NCBI GenBank assembly: GCA_028277985.1
Contig: JANQFG010000005.1
Coordinates: 1-64,000, forward strand
Direction of reading: 5' to 3'
From: a bacterium
GTDB lineage: Bacteria; Desulfobacterota; DSWW01
DNA length: 64,000 nucleotides
Position 1 is the first letter of the stretch, and each line of letters opens with the position of its first letter. Position numbers and translations under genes: made by a program. The notes under the pieces were generated by a model. The model had not been told where the DNA came from. It saw only the letters and a program-made list of their open reading frames with translations, and did not search any database. Shown here in pieces: positions 10,954 to 20,340 of the stretch.

Positions 10954-12426
10954 GTGAAAAGAACTTGTTTGGCCGCTCTCTTCTGGGCGCTGGGCGCCCT
11001 ATCGAGCCCTTCCTTCGAGGCCATTGCAGCCGAAGGGGGGATGGACATCGTTCTGGCCATCGACACCTCGGGAAGCATGAAGAAGACCGACCCCCACAAT
11101 CTCAGGGCAGAAGCGGCGAAGCTGTTCATCCACCTGCTCGGGCAGAATGACCGTCTCGGGCTGGTCACTTTTGACACGACAAGCCGCGTCCTTTCGGATT
11201 TGAAAGGGGCCAGAGAAGAGCGCTCCTATCTGATCGACCAACTCCGTCACATCAAGTCGGACGGATTGTACACAAACCTCCACGAGGCGATTCGGTGCTC
11301 CGAGGACATCCTGAAGGCCTCTGCCAGAAAGCGCAGGGCCGTGATCGTCATGACGGACGGCAAGATGGATCTTGGAGACCCGGCCAGAGACCGGGAGCTT
11401 GCGCAACGACTGCAGGACAAACGCCTTCCGGCCATGCGTACCGAAGGTATTCGCGTCTTTTCCATCGCTTTCACCGAGTTTTCGGACATACGGTTCTTGA
11501 AGAGGGTCGCCTTCAGCACGGACGGTTTCTTCTATCTGACCCTGAAAGACGAGGATATTCATGTCACCTTCACGGACATATACGATCATATGCTCGCGCC
11601 CGACGCCCTTCCTATTCGGAAGGAGAAATTCTACGTCGACCGTTCGGTGAAGGAACTCGACATCGTCATCACAAAGGAGGATCCTCATACCGGCATCGCC
11701 CTGGAAATGCCGGATCGGCGCATGCTGACTCTGGCAAAACACCCACGCAACGTGCGATGGCATCAATCCAGAGCCTTTGAGATGATCAGCATCGCTGAAC
11801 CCCTGGTCGGGTCCTGGCGAATACAGTACGGCGCGGACAAGGGGAACCGGATCTTCATTCTGACGGATCTCAAGCTCATGACCGCCTTTCCTGACGGGTT
11901 GGTGCCGCCCGACACGGAAGTGAAACTGGAGGTCTGGCTCCACGAGGGCCCTGTGACCTTGGAACGCAAGCCAGTGTCGATAAAAGACGTGAAGATAACC
12001 GCTAAGATCGTTCCCTCGGGTGAAGAGGGCATTGCGATTCCGCTCTACGACGATGGCACGAACGGAGATTTGGAGGCTGGGGACGGCGTCTATGCAGCGA
12101 TGATCAAGCCTACGAGGCGAGGCGAGCACATGCTGCACGTTGGAGCCCACGGGCTCACCTTCGAGAGAGAGAAGAACCTCGCCTTCTATGTCCCGGAGAA
12201 AGAACTCGAGGATACGCTGCCCCCAACCGAAGATTTGCAGCCCCTGAACGAGCACGCATTGCCGGATGTGGAGGCGATGCCCTTACAGGACGGCGCTCCG
12301 GGCACAGATTGGCGGAGCGTGCTTCTAAGGTTTCTTGCGATCAATGCCGTCCTTGCCCTTATCCTGTCTGTCACTCTCATCCTGAGGCGACGAAGAGCCC
12401 AGAGCGGTGAGGCCAAGAAATCATGA
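10954..12426 (+). CDS. Secreted/membrane VWA domain protein with C-terminal TM helix
   Basis: GTG start gives signal peptide VKRTCLAALFWALGALSSPSFEAIAA. MIDAS motif DIVLAIDTSGSMKKTD; C-terminal LLRFLAINAVLALILSVTLILRRRRAQ. Confidence 0.88.
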   Translation: MKRTCLAALFWALGALSSPSFEAIAAEGGMDIVLAIDTSGSMKKTDPHNLRAEAAKLFIHLLGQNDRLGLVTFDTTSRVLSDLKGAREERSYLIDQLRHIKSDGLYTNLHEAIRCSEDILKASARKRRAVIVMTDGKMDLGDPARDRELAQRLQDKRLPAMRTEGIRVFSIAFTEFSDIRFLKRVAFSTDGFFYLTLKDEDIHVTFTDIYDHMLAPDALPIRKEKFYVDRSVKELDIVITKEDPHTGIALEMPDRRMLTLAKHPRNVRWHQSRAFEMISIAEPLVGSWRIQYGADKGNRIFILTDLKLMTAFPDGLVPPDTEVKLEVWLHEGPVTLERKPVSIKDVKITAKIVPSGEEGIAIPLYDDGTNGDLEAGDGVYAAMIKPTRRGEHMLHVGAHGLTFEREKNLAFYVPEKELEDTLPPTEDLQPLNEHALPDVEAMPLQDGAPGTDWRSVLLRFLAINAVLALILSVTLILRRRRAQSGEAKKS

Positions 12427-13577
12427 CCGTCGATCCCCTCTACATCCTCCTCATGATGGAAGCGATCCTCGTCCTCACGGTTCTTTTGATCCTGGTGATC
12501 CGCCGTGCGAAGGCAGAACCCGTCTCGGCACCTGCTCCGGAACCCGTGTCTGAGCCTGTGCCCGAGCCGGTTCAGGACTCGGATATGATCCGGAGATCCC
12601 TCTTCCTCCGCATGCTGGAAGAGAACATCAAAGATATTCAGAAGAATTCGGGCATTGGGGAGGACGGCGAAGGTGCGGAATCACAGGGCCTGCTCCTCGA
12701 CCAAGTGTACAACCTGAACATGGATCTCCTGAAGAGCCTGAGCGAGGCGCTTCAAAAGGAGGAGACAAACGCGGTCGAGTCCCTGTCTGAATCCCTCACC
12801 GTCAAGTTTCGCGTTTCCGTGAATGACAGGCTTCTCTCCTTCATGCGTGCTCTGGAGGAGCAGCCTCTGTCTTCGCAAGATTTCGACCCAGCCTCACCTG
12901 AGAATCGTCTCGTCACAAGAGAGACGTACGACCGAATACAGAAGAACGTTACCAATGTGGTCAATCTCAACAAGGAGATGAAGGAGCAGATCCTCAACAT
13001 GCAGGGGGAAGAAGCTCTCAGCGAAGAGGGGACCACGAGTCTGACCAAGAACATGGACCTCATGACAGCTTTCATCGGTGATCTGGAAAACTCGAATCGA
13101 GAGCTGGAACTCTGCGTGAACACCCTCGAGAAGGCGAACGACGACCTCTCGAACCAGCTCGCCGAGCTGACGCAGAAGCTGAACCAGAAGGACCCGTCGG
13201 ATGAACCGACAGAACAGAGCGATGAGTCGACAGAGCCGGCGGAACCGGACAAGGAAACGGAAGAACCGGTAGAGGGGAGCGGCACGTCAGCCGAGGCGGT
13301 GGAACAGGCCGAGAAGCCGGAAGCGCCGGTCGATGGTACAGATCAACCGGAAGAGCAGACTGCCCAAGAAGACCAACCGGCAGAAGAGCCGCAGCAGGTC
13401 TCTACACTGGAAGAACAGGTAAAGCAGAACGAGAAAATGGTCGAAGAGATATTCCAGAATGTTCAAGCCGAGAAAGAACAGGAGCAGGACCATCCCTCAG
13501 AAGAACCAGAGAAGCAAAAACCCCCGAGCGAAAATCCAGATAACCAACCTTTAGAAGGGGAAGCAAATGAACGTTGA
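12423..13577 (+). CDS. Single-pass membrane coiled-coil protein with long acidic, Pro/Glu-rich tail
   Basis: N-terminal TM LLMMEAILVLTVLLILVIRRAK; coiled-coil NLNKEMKEQILNMQG..ENSNRELELCVNTLEKANDDLSNQLAELTQKLNQK; tail rich in EEP/PAE. Overlaps the upstream stop. Confidence 0.8.
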   Translation: MTVDPLYILLMMEAILVLTVLLILVIRRAKAEPVSAPAPEPVSEPVPEPVQDSDMIRRSLFLRMLEENIKDIQKNSGIGEDGEGAESQGLLLDQVYNLNMDLLKSLSEALQKEETNAVESLSESLTVKFRVSVNDRLLSFMRALEEQPLSSQDFDPASPENRLVTRETYDRIQKNVTNVVNLNKEMKEQILNMQGEEALSEEGTTSLTKNMDLMTAFIGDLENSNRELELCVNTLEKANDDLSNQLAELTQKLNQKDPSDEPTEQSDESTEPAEPDKETEEPVEGSGTSAEAVEQAEKPEAPVDGTDQPEEQTAQEDQPAEEPQQVSTLEEQVKQNEKMVEEIFQNVQAEKEQEQDHPSEEPEKQKPPSENPDNQPLEGEANER

Positions 13578-14031
13578 GTTCGTCAACCCATTCCTGGAAG
13601 CCGTCATCAACGTCCTGGGCACCATGGCAAGCACCGAAGCTTCACCCAAGCCACCTTTCGTGAAGAGTGACGACCGGGCTATGGGAGACGTGACCGGTGT
13701 GTGTGGAATGGTAGGAGAAAAGGCGAAGGGCTCCCTCGCGATTTCCTTCACGGAGGAAGCGATTCTCTCCATCGCTTCCCGGATGCTCGGAGAAGAAATC
13801 TCAAGCATGGACGAAACCATCGCGGACGTGGTGGGGGAAATCACCAACATAGTGGTCGGAGGCACCAAGAGGGCCCTCGTAGAGCAGGGCTACACCTTTG
13901 ACATGGCCATCCCGAGTACGGTGATCGGCAAGGACCACTCCATTTTTCACAGAACCGACGGTCCCATCATGATCGTGCCCTTCGAGACCGACGCGGGCAA
14001 GTTCTTCGTGGAGGTCTGCTTTGAGAAGTAG
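13567..14031 (+). CDS. cheX: Chemotaxis protein CheX
   Basis: MNVEFVNPFLEAVINVLGTMA..GVCGMVGEKAKGSLAISFTEEAILSIASRMLGEE..VGEITNIVVGGTKRALVEQGYTFDMAIP. Confidence 0.9.
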   Translation: MNVEFVNPFLEAVINVLGTMASTEASPKPPFVKSDDRAMGDVTGVCGMVGEKAKGSLAISFTEEAILSIASRMLGEEISSMDETIADVVGEITNIVVGGTKRALVEQGYTFDMAIPSTVIGKDHSIFHRTDGPIMIVPFETDAGKFFVEVCFEK

Positions 14032-14071
14032 AGGGCTCCATCAGGAGATGAGGCAATCAACGGCAGAAGCC

Positions 14072-14317
14072 TCAGTTCCAGTGGGGCTCCACCGGTTCGA
14101 GACGAACGGAGAGGTCCTGCTGTTGGACAGGGTGGCCGGGCCCCTCCGTATTGAGCCGATCCTTCTTGAGGGCCGAGATCATCTCCGGTCCGTAGGCGTC
14201 GATCAGGTGCCTTGCCGACACACCGATCAGAAGGCAGACACAGGCGACAACCACCATCCTGACAGCGTGAAATAGCCTGACGGCCCCCCCTATCGCTTTC
14301 TTTCGAAAATCCAGCAT
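14072..14317 (-). CDS. Small predicted membrane protein, 81 aa
   Basis: One hydrophobic segment (VRMVVVACVCLLIGVSA) and a purine-rich stretch just before the ATG. No homology recognised. Confidence 0.45.
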   Translation of the reverse strand: MLDFRKKAIGGAVRLFHAVRMVVVACVCLLIGVSARHLIDAYGPEMISALKKDRLNTEGPGHPVQQQDLSVRLEPVEPHWN

Positions 14318-14667
14318 CCTTCCCCCTTTTTTCGGTCAGGCCCCGCCTCGGAAAACCGAAAAGTCTCTTTTGAAGCCGTTCAACCCTTATAATCAATATT
14401 ATATTTGGTATTCCACGTGTGTGCAAGGGCCTCCCCATTCGTTATACCTGCCGCCGAAACATCTCGGCAGGAAATAGAACAGGAAGAACGACTCTCTGAA
14501 ACAACTCTTGACACGCTCATCCAACAAATCCTATTCTCAGAATACCGTTGTGGGTTTCATATCTTTTTCTATGATCGTTCCACCACCATCTCTGTCTCCG
14601 CGTTCAACCACCCTCGGTCGTACGCTTCCCAGCAGGCCGCATGCACCACCACAACGGATCGACCCTG

Positions 14668-14786
14668 GTTACGGCACCCAGAGTAAGGCAAAGCCACACC
14701 AGCCGTGAGGCTGGGCCGGAAAGCCACGGGTCTCGTCGCAATCTCGCCCGCCAGCCGAGACAGCCGGGCTGCCAGCACGTATAGCG
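14668..14786 (+). ncRNA. GEMM-I-type cyclic-dinucleotide riboswitch (c-di-GMP-I, or cGAMP-sensing variant)
   Basis: gagtaaggcaaagcc..ccagcc-GTGA-ggctgg (GNRA-capped stem)..ggaaagccacgggtct..gagacagccgggctgcc matches the GEMM core and its tetraloop-receptor layout. Confidence 0.82.
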
Positions 14787-14859
14787 CCGGATTTGTGTTC
14801 TGTCTCATCGATTCCAATGGGTCCAAAAAAGTCTCAGGAGGACAGAAAGGAGACGCGAC

Positions 14860-15159
14860 ATGATTATCCTTACGATCTCGTCATTTCCGCCGGAAAGTGC
14901 AAGAGAGATAGGCAAACGCTTCATGGAGAGGGGCTCCCTGCCGGATTACATCAAAATGCGAGGTCCTTATGTCCTGCCTCGTCAGGCAGAGGGCATCCAG
15001 AGCATGACCTTGTACGAGGTCGACCGGCCCACCCGCATGGCGGAAGCCGTTGAGCTCCTCGCCAACGAACAGGCAAAATACTTCGGCACACCGGGGTACA
15101 CGTATTCCATCAACGTGTGTCTCGAAGCGGAAGAGGCGCTGAAGACGATCGGTCTCTAG
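14860..15159 (+). CDS. Conserved-looking 99-aa protein of unknown function downstream of the GEMM riboswitch
   Basis: MIILTISSFPPESAREIGKRFMERGSLPDYIKMRGPYVLP..; good RBS (aaaggagacgcgac-ATG). Confidence 0.8.
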   Translation: MIILTISSFPPESAREIGKRFMERGSLPDYIKMRGPYVLPRQAEGIQSMTLYEVDRPTRMAEAVELLANEQAKYFGTPGYTYSINVCLEAEEALKTIGL

Positions 15160-15191
15160 AGGGCGGGCCGTCATGGCCGGCACCTGAGGAT

Positions 15192-16589
15192 CTACACGCC
15201 TCGAAGAAATCTCCGGTACTTCTTCAGCCTGTACCGAAACGTGCTCTCCGGAAGGCCGAGAAGCTTTGCTGCGTGAGATTTGTTTCCCTTTGCCTTCAAC
15301 AGGGCGCTCCGGTATTCCGAGGCCAGCTGCTCTTCCACGGCATCCACCAGATCCTCGTCCTCGACTCCCACCATCCTATGCGTCCTGGCCCCATCACGGG
15401 CCAGGGCGAGAAGGGAGGTCGTGAAGTCGTCCGAGGACAGGGTCCTTGCCTTGGTGGAGATCACGGCCCGAGCCAGCACATTCTCAAGTTCTCTGACATT
15501 TCCGGGCCAATCGTGCTCCTCGAGCCTTGCTAGGGCAGAGGGGAGAAGCGTAACGGCCGGTTTGCCGTGTTTCCGGCAGTACTTTTCCAGGAAATAGGAG
15601 ACGAGGATCGGAATGTCCTCCTTCCGCTCGCGGAGGGGCGGAATCCTAATGGGAAGTATGTTCAGACGATAGAACAGGTCCTTACGGAAGGAGCCTTCCG
15701 TGACCGCATCGGAGAGGTCCCTGTTCGCCGCAGCGATGACCCGGGACTCGAGTTCGATCTCCGTGTTGCCACCCACCCTATGAACGGTCTTCTCCTCCAC
15801 GGCGTGAAGAAGCTTGATCTGCAGGTCCACAGGAATCTCGGCCACCTCGTCGAGGAAGACCGTACCCGCACCCGCATACTCGAACTTGCCGAGCTTGAAA
15901 TCCTTTGCCCCGGTAAAAGCGCCCTTCTCATGACCGAAGAGCTCGCTTTCGATGATGGTTCGGGACAATGCTGCGCAGTTCACGTGGACAAAAGGCTCGT
16001 CTCTCCGGTCGCTCCGCTGGTGAATCGCTCTGGCGACGACGCCTTTGCCGGCTCCCGTTTCTCCCGTGATCAGGACGTTCTCATCGATGCTCGCTGCGTA
16101 CAGAATCCCCTTGAAAACCTTCTTCATGGCCCTGGAACTCCCGACGAGGCCCTCGGGCCCGAAGGATTCGCTCCCGTCCGCCTCCAATTCACTCACCTTC
16201 CTCTCCAGGAGGTGCTTGTAGAGCGCACGTTCGACCACGATTGCGAGGACGTCCGGATTCACCGGTTTCAGTAGAAAATCCTCGGCACCGAACCGTATGC
16301 ATTCGATTGCGTCGTCCACCTTGCCTTGCCCGGTCATCACGATGATCTTGTTCCCCTCTCCTGCAACGAGGCACTCCTTGAAGAACTCGACCCCGTCGCG
16401 GACCGCGTATGACGGAGGCAGGGCCAGATCCAGCAGAAGAAGATCCGGCTTGATCCGATTGAGCTTCTCTCTGCCCTCCTCCCTGTCGGGCGCGATATGA
16501 ATCTCATAGCCCGAAGGCTCCAGGAGATCGCGGATCGACTCAGCGAGATACTCTTCGTCCTCGATAATCAAGATTTTCTCGTTTGCCAT
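15192..16589 (-). CDS. Sigma54-dependent response regulator (NtrC family)
   Basis: Receiver domain, AAA+ with GETGAGKG and GAFTGA, C-terminal Fis-type helix-turn-helix (KSHAAKLLGLPESTFRYRLKKYR). Confidence 0.95.
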   Translation of the reverse strand: MANEKILIIEDEEYLAESIRDLLEPSGYEIHIAPDREEGREKLNRIKPDLLLLDLALPPSYAVRDGVEFFKECLVAGEGNKIIVMTGQGKVDDAIECIRFGAEDFLLKPVNPDVLAIVVERALYKHLLERKVSELEADGSESFGPEGLVGSSRAMKKVFKGILYAASIDENVLITGETGAGKGVVARAIHQRSDRRDEPFVHVNCAALSRTIIESELFGHEKGAFTGAKDFKLGKFEYAGAGTVFLDEVAEIPVDLQIKLLHAVEEKTVHRVGGNTEIELESRVIAAANRDLSDAVTEGSFRKDLFYRLNILPIRIPPLRERKEDIPILVSYFLEKYCRKHGKPAVTLLPSALARLEEHDWPGNVRELENVLARAVISTKARTLSSDDFTTSLLALARDGARTHRMVGVEDEDLVDAVEEQLASEYRSALLKAKGNKSHAAKLLGLPESTFRYRLKKYRRFLRGV

Positions 16590-16637
16590 GTCCTTGTCCT
16601 GTAGTGGGTGTTGGCGGACTTTGCGGAACTCCTGGAA

Positions 16638-17903
16638 TCAGGTGTACGTCGGAATCTTGATGCGAAATGTCGTTCCCTTCCCCTGCTGGCTCATGATATC
16701 GATGCTGCCCCTGTGATCCTCGATGATTCTCCGTGTGATCGGCAGACCCAGTCCGGTACCGCGCCCCCTGCGCTTTGTCGTGAAGAAGGGTTCGAAGGCG
16801 CGGGCACGAGCCTCTCTGGACATGCCTACTCCCGTATCCGAAATCTCCACCTGCGCCCAGAACACATTGTAGATCCCAACGCTGATGACCAGCTCTCCGC
16901 AGTAGTCCATCGCTTCGATCGCGTTCCTGATCACATTGATGAAGCCCTGCTGCAGCTGTACGTCGTCTCCCAGAACATTCACGGGATCGTGAGAGTATTC
17001 TTTCGAGACACCGAGATCTTTCCCCCGGGGCCTCTCCAGGCTCTTCATCACGTAGCTTGCCGCCTTATCCACCGTAGCCCGCAGATCGAGAGGGGCGAGA
17101 TCAAGACTCTGTTCCTCGATATAGGAGAGGGTCTGGTCGAACAGGTTCGACAATCGCTCTGTCTGGCCCCGGATGATATCGAGTTCTTCGCTCGGCCCGC
17201 GCTTTCGCAGAAGGGCAACCTCGTTCATGATGATGGCAAGCGGCGTTCTCAGCTCGTGGGTGAGACCGGCAAAGAAAGTGCCCAGATGTACGAGTGTCCT
17301 CTTCTCGCTCAGGACATTGACGACCTGAATGGCGATGAAGCCCCCGACCCAGAGAACGCCCAGGGCCTGAGACAGCCGGATGAGATAGTGAACCGGCTCG
17401 AGATCGCTCCTTCTCCCCACGGCTGCCGGGACCAGCTCGAAGAATTCGAACCAGAAGAGCGCCACATAGGAGAGGGAGCACGCGACCAGGATCCAGAGGA
17501 TCTCTTTACGCGAGAAGAGCCCGCTCGCATAGAGGATCAACAACAGATACAAGCTGGGCAGGAACGAGGATTGGATGCCTCCGAGAAAATGGATGAAGCC
17601 GGTCAGAATGATCACGTCTGTCAGCACCGTCAGGAGGTTGATCCGGTGCTCACGGAGCGGATACCCCCTAACCAGTGCATAATAGGGGACCCAGAGGAAT
17701 ATCTCGACGAAGCACAGACACCTGAGCGCCCAGATGTCGAGCTCCACCCTCGCGATCCCCGTGCCCATGGGCATACCGATGCCGGTGAAGTGAACCGCCT
17801 CGATAACGATCCACAGCAGCGTGACCACGACGGAGCGAAACTCGAAGGAGCGCCGTTTGAACCTCTCCTTCAATGGCCCTTCCACCTCTTGAACGTCCCT
17901 CAT
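16638..17903 (-). CDS. Membrane-bound sensor histidine kinase
   Basis: Multiple N-terminal TM segments, FAGLTHELRTPLAIIMNE H-box, DTGVGM and GRGTGLGLPITRRIIE. Confidence 0.93.
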   Translation of the reverse strand: MRDVQEVEGPLKERFKRRSFEFRSVVVTLLWIVIEAVHFTGIGMPMGTGIARVELDIWALRCLCFVEIFLWVPYYALVRGYPLREHRINLLTVLTDVIILTGFIHFLGGIQSSFLPSLYLLLILYASGLFSRKEILWILVACSLSYVALFWFEFFELVPAAVGRRSDLEPVHYLIRLSQALGVLWVGGFIAIQVVNVLSEKRTLVHLGTFFAGLTHELRTPLAIIMNEVALLRKRGPSEELDIIRGQTERLSNLFDQTLSYIEEQSLDLAPLDLRATVDKAASYVMKSLERPRGKDLGVSKEYSHDPVNVLGDDVQLQQGFINVIRNAIEAMDYCGELVISVGIYNVFWAQVEISDTGVGMSREARARAFEPFFTTKRRGRGTGLGLPITRRIIEDHRGSIDIMSQQGKGTTFRIKIPTYT

Positions 17904-20218
17904 GTTCCTCCGGATCCTTCCCTGCCGAAGGGTTTGAAGGTCATAATCAGAACCGGCAAGAGCAGAAGATCTGCGGCCAGAGCACCGAAGACCGTGAAGC
18001 CGACCAGGGCACCGAAATTCCGTGTTACCTGAAACCCGGAGATCAGGAAGATCAGGAACCCGGCGATGAAGATGATCGAGGTATAGATGAGCGCCTTGCC
18101 GACACTCTCCATGGTGTTGAGAATCGCCTGCCGGTATTCTCCTTCCTGTCGGAATTCGATTCGGAACCGTGCCAGGAAGTGCATCGTGTCGTCCACGGCC
18201 AATCCGAGGGCTATACAGGCGAACGGCGTGGTGAACAGGTTCAGGGGCAACCCCAGGAGCCCCATGACACCGAAGGTGAAGGCCACGGGGAAGAAGTTCG
18301 GTATCATACTCAACAGACCGACCTTGACCGACCGGAAAGAGACGGACACCATCAGGAAGATCAGGAGACCGGCGAGGGGAAGACTCTTCTGCAACCCCGC
18401 GATCAGGGGCTCCTGCAGATTGGTGAGCAGGATGGAGCGTCCTGTCAGGTGTACCTCCCGAGCAGACGGGAACGCCCTCTTCAGATAGGCCCGGGTCTGG
18501 TCGATGACCAGGGACAGAGAGGCAAGATCGCTCGCGTCAAAGATGACGGTCAACACGGTGCTGCGCCGGTCCGGGCCCACGAACTCCTCCAGGAACCCCT
18601 CGTCGTCGGAAAAGGATGCGAGCAGGAGCAACTGCGCCGCAGCCCCCTTCTCCTTCGGCACCTCGAAAGCCCCGGCCCTTTCACCATTGAACTTGAAATT
18701 CAGGTGTTTGATCACATCCACAACCGAGAGCACCCTCCCTATGTGGGGTTGGGACTCCAGAAATTCCTCCAGGTCCTCTAGGCCCCGCAGGACGGATGGA
18801 TCCGTTATCAAATCGGGCTCATCCATCTCGATCGATATGTAGAAAACCCCGGCACCGGCCACATGCTCGTTTACCCACCTCTGGGATTGCTTGAGGGCGC
18901 TCGCCTTGCCGAACCAGTTTTCCGCATCCGTATCCACGTGGAGTTGCCGAGTGCCGGCGTAGGTCACGGCGACAAGGACAATCGAGGCGCCCAGGATGAG
19001 CCCCGGTCTCTGCATATTGACCTTTCCCAGCCTCCTTAGCAGCGGACCGAGCCTTCCGGGTATCGGGTTTTCCTTGGTTCTGAATTCCATCAGGTGGAGA
19101 TGGCGTAGATACGAAAGGAGGATCGGGATCACGACGATGCCGAACACGTATGCGAACCCGATGCCGACCGCCGAATAGACGCCCATCTGCTGGATCGGCA
19201 CGAGGTCGTTGATGACCATGGACCCGAAACCCACCATGGTGGTCAGGCTCGTCAGGAGGCACGGAACCGCGGACAACCGGACCGTGCGCACGATCGCGTC
19301 CCGTCGGCTCACCGCCTTGTAGACGCTATCCTGGTAGTTGGCCAGGATATAGACGCAATCGGAGGTGCCGATCACGAAGATCATGGTCGGGATCAGGATG
19401 GTCACTAGGTTGATCTCCCCTGTGACCAGGGTCAGGAGCCCGATCGTCCAGATCACGCTCAGCAGGACGGCCACAAAGGGGATGACGGTCAGATAGTAGT
19501 TGCGGAACACCAGAAACATGGAGCCGACCACGAGTACCAGCGTGAAAGGCAGGTAGGTGAGCAGGTCGCGGAAAGTCTGTTTCGTGACATAGGCTGCCAC
19601 AGGCGGGCTGCCGGCCATATACAGGCTTCGGCCCGATATCCTAGACTCTTTCTGGAGGATCTCCTCCAACTCGTCGACGAGTTCCTCCCGCGCCTTCCGG
19701 TTCGACATGGATTCGTCGAGCTTGAGGTGAACGGCTCCCACATGGAAGTCCTCGGAGGCCAGGATGCCGAAATAGAGCGGATTCGACCGGATCCGTTTCT
19801 CCAGGGCGTCCCTCTCCTGTCTCGTATCGGGAAACCGCTCGATCAGTTTCACGATCTCGATCGAGTCGCCGTCGCTTCGCACATCCTGCGCGCTCATCAA
19901 TGATATCGCCTTGGCGACATGGGGAGCCTCCTCCAGGACCGACTCCAGCCTCTGGATATACGCCAGGCTCTCCCTGGAGAGGACGTCTTCGGTTTCAAAG
20001 GCCACGACGAGGATCTCGTCGTAACCGAATTGATCGAGGAAGCGCTCGAAGAACTGGAAGTCCCGGTCGCTTTTCAGGGTCAGCTCGTCGAAATCGTCAT
20101 TGATCTTCAGTGAGGGGAGCAGGAAGAGGCAGCCCAGGGTCATGCAACCCACGAGGGAGAGAATCAACGTGCGGTTGCGAATCAGGAACTCGGTATACCC
20201 GGTCATCCAATCCCCCAC
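17900..20218 (-). CDS. RND superfamily (MMPL-type) exporter
   Basis: 772 aa, two TM-loop-TM halves, IALGLAVDDTMHFLARFRIE and IPTMIFVIGTSDCVYI motifs. Confidence 0.92.
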   Translation of the reverse strand: MGDWMTGYTEFLIRNRTLILSLVGCMTLGCLFLLPSLKINDDFDELTLKSDRDFQFFERFLDQFGYDEILVVAFETEDVLSRESLAYIQRLESVLEEAPHVAKAISLMSAQDVRSDGDSIEIVKLIERFPDTRQERDALEKRIRSNPLYFGILASEDFHVGAVHLKLDESMSNRKAREELVDELEEILQKESRISGRSLYMAGSPPVAAYVTKQTFRDLLTYLPFTLVLVVGSMFLVFRNYYLTVIPFVAVLLSVIWTIGLLTLVTGEINLVTILIPTMIFVIGTSDCVYILANYQDSVYKAVSRRDAIVRTVRLSAVPCLLTSLTTMVGFGSMVINDLVPIQQMGVYSAVGIGFAYVFGIVVIPILLSYLRHLHLMEFRTKENPIPGRLGPLLRRLGKVNMQRPGLILGASIVLVAVTYAGTRQLHVDTDAENWFGKASALKQSQRWVNEHVAGAGVFYISIEMDEPDLITDPSVLRGLEDLEEFLESQPHIGRVLSVVDVIKHLNFKFNGERAGAFEVPKEKGAAAQLLLLASFSDDEGFLEEFVGPDRRSTVLTVIFDASDLASLSLVIDQTRAYLKRAFPSAREVHLTGRSILLTNLQEPLIAGLQKSLPLAGLLIFLMVSVSFRSVKVGLLSMIPNFFPVAFTFGVMGLLGLPLNLFTTPFACIALGLAVDDTMHFLARFRIEFRQEGEYRQAILNTMESVGKALIYTSIIFIAGFLIFLISGFQVTRNFGALVGFTVFGALAADLLLLPVLIMTFKPFGREGSGGT

Positions 20219-20292
20219 ACGATCCGCTCGCTCAGCGGGACACGCTGGTCTTGGAAGTTCGGAACCAGGAGAAGGAGGGCATTCGCGGCCCC

Positions 20293-20322
20293 AGCATAGG
20301 AATGACGCTCATATTTTGTCAA
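20293..20322 (-). promoter_or_regulatory. Possible sigma70 promoter for the RND/HK/RR genes (TTGACA-N18-TATGCT)
   Basis: Minus-strand reading of the 122-nt gap between the RND gene and the S8 protease gene. Confidence 0.4.
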
Positions 20323-20340
20323 GCAGAACGAACAGGCGGG

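Noticed and set aside
14405-14708. Small plus-strand ORFs before the riboswitch
   Set aside because: No RBS, low-complexity translations, and overlap with the structured RNA.
16608-18032. 474-aa plus-strand ORF (and 46920-48476, 6802-7977, 22839-23768 and similar)
   Set aside because: Antisense shadows of clear genes (histidine kinase, ScpB, CheA, U32).
20232-20312. 26-aa minus ORF MSVIPMLGPRMPSFSWFRTSKTSVSR as RiPP precursor for the radical SAM operon
   Set aside because: No cysteine, no RBS seen, and it overlaps the likely -10 region; too weak to call.
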